A DNA stretch of 8,989 bases, taken from the NCBI GenBank assembly GCA_002791215.1, contig PFWQ01000006.1, forward strand, positions 1 through 8,989, written 5' to 3'. The notes below the pieces were generated by a model. It ran no database searches. It was not told the origin of the DNA and worked only from the letters and a program-made list of their open reading frames with translations. This stretch comes from a candidate division SR1 bacterium CG_4_9_14_3_um_filter_40_9. Its GTDB lineage: Bacteria; Patescibacteriota; Gracilibacteria; Absconditabacterales; Absconditicoccaceae. A program made the translations under genes and the position numbers. Below, piece after piece: positions 1 through 5,840 of the stretch. The stretch's first letter is position 1; every line of letters begins with the position of its first letter.

Positions 1-1
1 A

Positions 2-1039
2 GAAGATCTTACCGACATCGGAGTGAAAAAGCTGACTTCTACAGTCACTTTCGACAATCAAGAGCCGAAATTTGTTTTTTATATAGAAGATCTCACCGGT
101 ACAAGCGATATCGAAATCGTCCTCCCTCAGGAATACAGCAAAGCGTATGTAGAATACAAAGGTAAGAACTACTACGAAACAGCAGTGAACGGAATCATAA
201 AAAAAATCAATTACTCGATAGGAAGTAAGCTCAACAATTTTGGGACCTGACTCAACAAATACAAGATATACTGAATAGATAAGGCGGGAAAGAATGATTT
301 CATAGGATCGATAGATGTATACGACGTTCAGAATACCGCTGATGTATGAGAAGACGTACCCATAGAAAAAATAAATATCATTTACTATCAAGATCCTATC
401 AATGAATTCGTGGTCTACAATCTGCAGAATATTTTTTCATGAACGAATCTTATCAAATACTTCGATTTCCAGTGAGTAAGTTCCGCAGAAGAGTTGGAAG
501 GGAAAATCACTATGGGAGAATACGACATCGTCATAAATACCATCGATATGGGAGTTAAGAGAGATCTTACCAATCTATTTATAACCGATAATGCGAAAGC
601 GAATCCCTCACAATATCAAAATCAAAATATAGCCAGTTATCTCAAACAATACATCAATTCGACGAGCGAAAGTACCAAATCAAGGTTGGCTACGCAGATC
701 AACACGACCTATGCGACAGATATGCCGTTGATGTTCTTGTGAAAAGTGTTTATTCCGATCAATTTCAAAATAAATCTCCGGGAGAAAGTATTCTGATCCG
801 GGCAACAAGAAATCCAGCTGTATGAATACGATCGGAGGAATCTGATCTACAACAAGATACATCTCGTAAACAATATCAATATCGATCAGGACAAGATACG
901 GAATTACAATAATTTTTCTAATTTTATAAGCCAGACCTTCTACCAGACTGCACCGATAGAAAATTACGAACAGACAATCGACGAAACAGGAACGGAATTG
1001 ATAGATGACGCAAACGCAGGAGCTGAACAAGGCGATTAA
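2..1039 (+). CDS. Possible extracellular solute-binding protein (family 5-like), 5' end outside the window
   Basis: The frame is open from the left edge and ends in TAA, giving 345 visible residues; the start and any signal peptide lie outside the window. It is continuous only if TGA is glycine, with seven such codons at 248, 272, 347, 440, 473, 740 and 794. I do not recognise it with certainty. The order of segments GEYDIVI (about residue 172), then NPSQYQNQNIASYLKQY (about 201-217), then ATDMPLMFLGKVFIPI (about 239-254) resembles the carboxyl lobe of family 5 peptide or nickel-binding proteins. In that family a Y/W-D stretch is followed by a Y-x-N-P/x motif and a 'D-x-P-hydrophobic' end. 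The composition, rich in Asn, Ile, Tyr and Lys with few Cys, suits a secreted or lipid-anchored protein. No transporter permease is visible nearby. The gene is secure; the family assignment is a guess from shape. Confidence 0.85.
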
Positions 1040-1055
1040 AGATATCATGCTACGA

Positions 1056-1090
1056 TTTTTAACAATTTTTAACAAATTTTAACAATTTTT
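1056..1090. repeat. Phased T-tracts (10-bp period) upstream of the protease gene
   Basis: Four T-runs (1056-1060, 1066-1070, 1077-1080, 1086-1090) are separated by AACAA-type spacers. They recur at close to one helical turn and end 11 bases before the ATG of the M50 gene. A-tracts in helical phase are known to bend DNA. The stretch fills most of the 62-base gap after the preceding gene and could also be a transcribed low-complexity leader. No -35/-10 pair or ribosome binding site is evident in it. Confidence 0.7.
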
Positions 1091-1101
1091 ATCACTTCTT
1101 T

Positions 1102-1749
1102 ATGTGAATAGTAGAAATCATCCAATTGGCAATTATTTTGGCAGTTTCGATAGGACTTCATGAATATGCGCACGCATATACATCCAACAAATTATGAGAT
1201 CCGACACCAAAACTGCAAGGCAGACTGACACCAAATCCATTGCGTCATATCGATCCAATAGGATTCTTGATGATTTTTTTGATACATTTTGGACGATGAA
1301 AACCAGTACAGATCAATCCTATGTATTATAAGCATCCACTCAAAGGAGAATTGCTGGTATCGCTTGCAGGCCCGGCGACTAATTTAGCGCTGGCGATCGC
1401 AGGGATTCTCATCATGCTCATCTACGCGAAAATTACAGGAGTAACAGCGTCGGAAATGATCAATATGCCGAACATGGTGATTACATTCCGGGCATTATTC
1501 GCACAGATAAATATCGCATTAGCGATTTTCAACATTCTTCCTATCTATCCATTAGATGGGTATAGATTGATAAAAATCATCAGGCCACAATGGGGGTTCC
1601 GGATGGAAAAAAACGGCATGATCATCACCATAGTGTTCCTTTTCCTTTTGATAGGACCTTGATCAAACGTATTCATTTCGATAATTTCAAACACTACAGA
1701 TTTCATTTTCAGAATTTTCTTCACTATCTTCGGACAAACATTTTATTAG
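1102..1749 (+). CDS. M50 family (site-2 protease-like) intramembrane zinc metalloprotease
   Basis: A 215-residue membrane protein. The zinc-binding HExxH motif is HEYAH at residues 20-24, inside the first hydrophobic segment. AGPATN at 89-94 matches the family's A-G-P-x-x-N turn. N144-x2-P147-x2-PLDG (150-153) supplies the third metal ligand, Asp152. Hydrophobic stretches lie at about 3-19, 53-63, 84-110, 131-150 and 175-205. There is no PDZ domain, and the short length suits the compact M50B type (Rip/SpoIVFB-like, uncharacterised group) that cleaves substrates within the membrane; its substrate here is unknown. TGA encodes glycine at 1105, 1195, 1297 and 1660. The first of these makes the gene begin ATG TGA, and reading the last as a stop would remove the final 29 residues. 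The stop is TAG. I chose ATG 1102 because the first helix with the active site starts directly after it. No Shine-Dalgarno sequence is seen. Confidence 0.93.
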
Positions 1750-1783
1750 CGACCATAAATGGACAGTCAACCCTTTTGGTTCT

Positions 1784-1936
1784 TTGTGATTTGTTTGAGC
1801 TGGACTACATTCTAAAAAAGAAAACAGAACGTGTAGCGAGTCTCACAAAGAACTAGCCTCTTTGGTGACTTTCTCGGCAATAAGAGAAAGTTACACTGCG
1901 GAGCAAAAAAAAGTAAATTTATTATTTAAATCTTAA
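1784..1936 (+). CDS. Doubtful 50-residue frame between the protease gene and prfA
   Basis: Read with TGA as glycine, this frame runs from a TTG codon to a TAA that ends four bases before the prfA ATG. The frame is in fact open back to 1685, with no ATG or GTG in it. The product would be small and basic-polar after a short glycine-rich start (LGFVGAGLHSKKEN), with the middle reading SESHKELASLVTFSAIRES. I recognise no family. In the same 190 bases, another frame gives an 18-residue hydrophobic peptide from ATG 1759, so no one frame stands out. The segment may be a decayed gene, a dispersed repeat or simply a leader for prfA. The non-standard start and the hairpin inside it (1865-1894) argue against a real gene. 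Confidence 0.2.
1865..1894. other. Hairpin upstream of prfA
   Basis: ACTTTCTC (1868-1875) pairs perfectly with GAGAAAGT (1884-1891) around an 8-base loop. Three further outer pairs, one of them G-T, extend the stem to 11 bp. No T-run follows on either strand, so it is not a standard intrinsic terminator. Its place 47 bases before the prfA start would let it act as a leader structure or processing site, but nothing in the sequence proves that. Confidence 0.45.
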
Positions 1937-1940
1937 AATC

Positions 1941-3017
1941 ATGTTAGATAAACTCCTCCCATTAGAGAAAAAATATCTCGACCTCCGCGAACAATCCATG
2001 AATCTGGAGATTATTTCCGATATGCAAAAAATGATAAGCATAAATAGAGAACTTTCGTCAATGCAGAAGATTTTTGATTTGACGCAGGAATACAGAAAGG
2101 CGCTTCAAAAGCGTGATGAATCCAAAGAGATGATGAATACAGAAACTGATCTTGATCTCATTGAAATGGCGAAAGAAGATTTGAAATCAGCAGAAGCGCA
2201 AATTCCTGAATTGGAGCAGAAAATTAAGATAGCATTATTGCCCACAGATCCCAATGATGACAAAAACATCTTCTTGGAAATCAGGCCTGCAGCCTGAGGA
2301 GATGAGGCGGGATTATTCGCGACTGAATTGCTCAAGATGTATCTCGCTTACGCGACGAAAAAATGATGGAAACCGGAAATCGTAGAAGAACAGATGTCCG
2401 ATATCTGATGAGTAAAAAATGTTGTCGTAAAAATATCCGGAGATAGCGTTTATTCGCTGATGAAATTTGAAAGCGGAGTGCATAGAGTGCAAAGGATTCC
2501 AGCCACCGAAACCAATGGTAGAGTACATACATCTACGGTTACCGTGGCTATCATGCCGGAAGTAGAAGATATTGATTTCAAAATCGATCCCAATGATGTA
2601 GAAATGGATGTCTATGCAGCTTCATCGTGCGGAGGGCAAAATGCAAACAAGAATCAGACTGGAGTAAGATTGCGTCATTTACCGAGTGGACTTATCGTGA
2701 ATATCGGCGATAGCAAATCTCAACTGCAAAATAAAGAAAAGGCACGATCAGTGCTCAAATCAAGATTGTATCAAATAGAATTGGACAAGAAAATGGAAAC
2801 AGAAAAAAGCTTGAGAGGAAACCAGATAGGAAACGGAGATAGATCAGAAAAAATCAGAACCTATAATTTTCCGCAAGATAGGATCACCGATCACCGCATC
2901 CATGAATCACGATCAAATTTGCCGAGCATCATGGCAGGTAATCTGGACGATATTATGGAAAAGATGGTCATCGAGAATCAGACTAAACTTTTGGACGCAT
3001 CCACACAAGTGAATTAA
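1941..3017 (+). CDS. prfA: Peptide chain release factor 1 (RF1)
   Basis: A 358-residue class I release factor (typical length about 360) that ends translation at UAA and UAG on the ribosome. Residues 1-110 form the helical amino-terminal domain. The conserved GGDEA follows at 119-123, the HRVQRIPATE segment at 181-190 and the catalytic GGQ at 231-233. The codon-reading tripeptide is P-A-T (187-189), which marks RF1; RF2 would have S-P-F there. GDRSEKIRTYNFPQDRITDHR in the carboxyl half is also typical. Four TGA codons are read as glycine: 2295 (first Gly of GGDEA), 2364 (directly before a TGG Trp codon), and the tandem pair 2406 and 2409. The residues around GGQ are unusual: SSCGGQNAN, where bacterial RF1 normally has SGAGGQHVN. 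The stop is TAA, which RF1 itself reads. There is no Shine-Dalgarno sequence before ATG 1941, and a terminator follows 23 bases after the stop. Confidence 0.98.
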
Positions 3018-3040
3018 TACGACAAATATCCCTTACATCA

Positions 3041-3068
3041 AAAAAACCCTGCCGAAGCAGGGTTTTTT
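3041..3068. terminator. Bidirectional intrinsic terminator between prfA and fusA
   Basis: A perfect 12-bp stem (AAAAAACCCTGC at 3041-3052 with GCAGGGTTTTTT at 3057-3068) closes a CGAA tetraloop. The A-run on one side and T-run on the other give a G/C-rich hairpin followed by U residues in either direction. It lies 23 bases after the prfA stop and 144 bases beyond the fusA stop, between convergent genes, so it can end transcription from both sides. Confidence 0.92.
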
Positions 3069-3099
3069 ACTCGTTATAACATCCCTATTATATGAGTAT

Positions 3100-3120
3100 A
3101 TGAGGGTCAGTGACCATCAT
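3100..3120. repeat. 21-bp palindrome in the prfA-fusA gap
   Basis: ATGA-g-GGTCA-g-TGACC-a-TCAT is symmetric around position 3110 except for one G/A mismatched pair. It could be a protein-binding dyad or a small hairpin. It lies downstream of both genes, so a promoter operator is unlikely. Confidence 0.4.
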
Positions 3121-3178
3121 GCCAAAAATATACAAATTTTTTATTTCATTGCAAGAGGATATTAAATAAAATCCTTAA

Positions 3179-3209
3179 ACTCGTTACGTGTCACGCGATA
3201 CTCGTTACG
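3179..3209. repeat. ACTCGTTACG direct repeat around a CGTGTCACG palindrome
   Basis: ACTCGTTACG occurs at 3179-3188 and again at 3200-3209, just after the fusA stop on the - strand. ACTCGTTA also appears at 3069-3076, next to the terminator. CGTG-T-CACG sits between the two full copies. This looks like a short dispersed or tandem intergenic repeat; no function is evident. Confidence 0.5.
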
Positions 3210-3212
3210 GAT

Positions 3213-5321
3213 TTATTCAACATCCATCGCTTTGATTTTTCCAGCGCCTACTCTTTCGTCGATAATCTTCTTCGCGATATTTTCTGGGACTCTTTCATAA
3301 CTTGCGAAATGCATAGAATATGCTGCTCTTCATTGCGTATTTGATCTCAGATCAGTAGCATAACCGAACATCTCTGACAAAGGAACCTTACATTTGACGA
3401 CAGCAGCATTCCCTCTTTTATCTTGTCATTGGATCATTCCTCTTCTACTGCTCAAATCTCCCATCACATCTCCCACATAATCTTCCGGAGTCACTACTTC
3501 TACATCCATAATCGGCTCAAGGATGACCGGACTAGCTTTCATGAAGGCATCTTTGAAAGCCTTGTAGGTAGCGATTTTAAACGCTATTTCTGATGAATCC
3601 ACATCATGGTAAGAACCATCATAAGGACTTACTCTTACATTGATGATTGGGAATCATGCCAATACTCCTTGCGCGATAGTTTCTTTTGCTCCTTTATCAA
3701 TCGCAGGGATAAATTCTTTAGGGATTTTACCTCCGGTCACTTCATCTACGAATTCATAATTTTTATCTTCGACTCTATCAAGCTTGAGCAACACATGTCC
3801 ATACTGACCTCTACCTCCAGTCTGTCTCTTAAATAATCATTCGCCATTCGCCGTCTGGGTAATGGTTTCCCTGTATGCAACCTGCGGCTTGCCGGTATTT
3901 ACTTCAACCTTATGCTCTCTTTTTAATCTATCTATGATAATTTCCAGATGCAATTCTCCCATTCCGGCGATGATTGTCTGGTTGCTTTCAGGATCAGTAT
4001 AATATTTGAAAGATGGGTCTTCATAGGCCAATTTTGACAATGCGATTCCCATCCTTTCCTGATCACCTTTTGATTTTGGCTCGATAGCGATATCGATAAC
4101 TGGTTCAGGGAAAGTCATTTTTTCAAGCAAGATAGGTTCTTTGATATCACACAAAGTATGTCAGGTTCTTGTGTCTTTTAGACCTAAGAAGGCACAGATA
4201 TGACCAGCATGTATTTCAGCAATTTCTTCTCTCTTGTTGGCATGCATAAGAAGTAATCTTCCTACTCTTTCTTTCTGTCTGGTAAGCGGATTAAGCAATG
4301 CATCACCTGATTTGATGACTCCTGAATATACCCTTACAAACGTAAGCGTACCTACGAATGGATCAGTTGCAATTTTGAAGGCGATAGCGGCGACAGGTTC
4401 GCTGTCATTAGGCTTTCTTTCCAATATTTTAGTTTCATCATCAGGATCTACTCCTTTCATCGATCCTCTATCCAAAGGACACGGAAGATAATCGACAACT
4501 GCATCAAGCATCAACTGCACTCACTTATTCCCAAGCGCAGAACCGCAAAGTATAGGATACAAATTATTGTGAATAGTTCATTCTCTGATAGCTTTTTTGA
4601 TAAGGTCGATAGAAATTTCTTCACCAGCCAAGAATTTTTCAGCTAATTCATCATCAAATAGAGAAATCTTATCAATCATCTCTTCTCTATATGTTTTCGC
4701 TTTTTCTAGCATATCAGCTGGCATTTCTTCGCTATGGACTTCTATACCCTTATCTCATGAGAAGGTATACATCTTCATAGTAAGCAAGTCTATGACTGAT
4801 TTGAATTCATCAGCCTGTCAGACAGGAAGCTGAGTGACAACTCATTTATCAGTGATTCTAGATTTGATGGAATCTACAGACATATAAAAATCAGCTCCGA
4901 GTTTATCCATCTTGTTGACGAAAATAATTCTTGGAACTCCATATTTGTCAGCTTGTCTCCAAACAGTCTCTGTCTGCGGTTCTACTCCTTGAGAACTATC
5001 AAGAAGCGCAACGGCGCCATCAAGCACTCTGAGCGATCTCTCTACTTCGATAGTGAAATCAACGTGCCCTGGGGTATCGATGATATTGATATGATGACCA
5101 TTCCAAAAACAAGTCGTTGCAGCAGAAGTGATGGTGATTCCTCTTTCCTTTTCTTGCTCCATCCGATCCATCTCAGCAGCGCCATCATGCACTTCTCAGA
5201 TCTTATGTTTTTTACCTGTATAAAATAATACTCTTTCAGTAGTAGTGGTTTTCCCGGCATCAATGTGGGCCATGATACCAATGTTCCTTACCTTCTCTAA
5301 AGGTTTCCTTTCCTCGGCCAT
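3213..5321 (-). CDS. fusA: Translation elongation factor G (EF-G)
   Basis: A 702-residue translational GTPase (family about 690-705) that drives tRNA-mRNA translocation and, with ribosome recycling factor, splits ribosomes after termination. The GTPase motifs are complete: AHIDAGKTT (18-26), RGITI in switch I (60-64), DTPGH (82-86), NKMD (136-139) and CGSA (259-262). Domain II and III residues follow, with GMGELHLEI after 370. Domain IV has the [16 protein letters not shown] segment, and domain V ends with [12 protein letters not shown] and [10 protein letters not shown]. Eleven TGA codons are read as glycine (forward-strand TCA at 3330, 3426, 3654, 3837, 4161, 4521, 4578, 4755, 4818, 4842 and 5196), about a fifth of its glycines. 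Several are near-invariant in EF-G, such as IGEVHDG and QGRA. The start, [16 protein letters not shown], is typical. The gene stands apart from rpsL/rpsG and follows gatC on the same strand after 197 bases. No Shine-Dalgarno sequence is seen. Confidence 0.99.
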
Positions 5322-5424
5322 GTGTAAATTTGCAAATGATTAAAGAACTGCGATTTTTTGAAAATAAAAAAAATTCACATTGCTCAAGACAATAATAAAT
5401 CGCACGTGTATTTCAAGTAAAAAT

Positions 5425-5516
5425 TAGCTACTAGCCACTAGTTACTAGTCACTAGCTAGTTACTAGTCACTAGCTAGAAGCTAGAAGCAAGAAGCTAGAA
5501 GCTAGGAGCTAGAAGC
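5425..5516. repeat. CTAG-rich tandem repeat between gatC and fusA
   Basis: Two exact 18-bp units, TAGTTACTAGTCACTAGC, lie at 5439-5456 and 5457-5474, preceded by a diverged copy (5425-5438). A second series follows to 5516, built on GCTAGAAGC and near relatives. CTAG and ACTAGT palindromes recur throughout, so the stretch can fold in many ways and has TAG stops in several frames. It lies about 100 bases upstream of the fusA start, after the gatC stop. The remaining bases of this 197-base gap, nearest fusA, are A/T-rich with no clear -35/-10 pair. Confidence 0.8.
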
Positions 5517-5518
5517 CA

Positions 5519-5806
5519 TTATGAAAGTACCGATTTTATCACAATAGAATTATTAATCTTCTCATGCTTCACATTCTGCAACAACGCCTTAGCATCTTCG
5601 AATTTCTTCATCCCTTCCAAAGTCCTGAGCGGATTTTCAATTTTTATCGATTTTCATCCATTTTTAGCGATTTTTATCTCCTGCAATTTATCCAAAAAAG
5701 CTATAATATTCTGAAGCTGATTTCATAGCTTGACTTGTTCTTCAGGAGATAACTTAATGCACGCAAGTTTTTGCAAACGAGCTAATTCCTTGTCGGTTAA
5801 TTTCAT
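5519..5806 (-). CDS. gatC: Aspartyl/glutamyl-tRNA amidotransferase subunit C
   Basis: A 95-residue protein matching GatC, the small subunit that holds GatA and GatB together in the GatCAB enzyme; the enzyme converts mischarged Glu-tRNA(Gln) and Asp-tRNA(Asn) to Gln- and Asn-tRNA. The start MKLTDKELARLQKLACIKLS and the helix NQLQNIIAFLDKLQEI fit the family's two amino-terminal helices. NPLR at about 59-62 matches the conserved N-x-L-R, and the end NNSIVIKSVL resembles the family's carboxyl strand. Two TGA codons are glycine (forward-strand TCA at 5723 and 5654). The linker between helix and NPLR is built from a 10-bp DNA repeat (5641-5680). gatA and gatB are not in the window. The gene starts 34 bases after the PKD protein's stop, so they may share a transcript. 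The stop is TAA; no Shine-Dalgarno sequence is visible. Confidence 0.85.
5641..5680 (-). repeat. 10-bp tandem repeat inside gatC
   Basis: Four imperfect units (TTTTTATCGA, TTTTCATCCA, TTTTTAGCGA, TTTTTATCTC on the + strand) follow each other without gaps. The period is not a multiple of three, so each unit is read in a different frame, producing the lysine/isoleucine-rich linker IKIAKNGGKSIKIEN. The T-tracts are in helical phase, as in the leader at 1056-1090. Confidence 0.7.
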
Positions 5807-5840
5807 ATATTGAAATACAGAGTAAAACGAAGGAAATGTG

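Noticed and set aside
680..1075. 131-residue frame on the - strand
   Set aside because: It lies opposite the solute-binding-like gene, has no recognisable motif and extends into the T-tract leader; it is an antisense shadow.
1321..1856. Apparent short frames and broken genes under the standard code, for example a protease starting at 1321 and an overlapping frame at 1590-1856
   Set aside because: Reading TGA as glycine joins the pieces into full-length proteins with family-typical length, so these are not pseudogenes or frameshifts. The 1590-1856 frame is a shadow of the protease gene.
1865..1894. Intrinsic terminator of the protease gene
   Set aside because: The stem is A/T-rich and no T-run follows on either strand.
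1941..3017. TGA as selenocysteine or as tryptophan (code 4)
   Set aside because: The TGA sites align to glycine in RF1 and EF-G, TGG is used for tryptophan, and there are far too many sites, without any adjacent structured element, for selenocysteine.
3213..5321. EF-G paralogue or tetracycline-resistance-type ribosome protection protein
   Set aside because: The length, complete GTPase motifs and the HDVDSSE and SEMFGYAT segments are those of standard EF-G, not of Tet(M)-type proteins.
5425..5516. CRISPR array
   Set aside because: The units are contiguous 18-bp and 9-bp repeats without unique spacers, and no cas gene is present.
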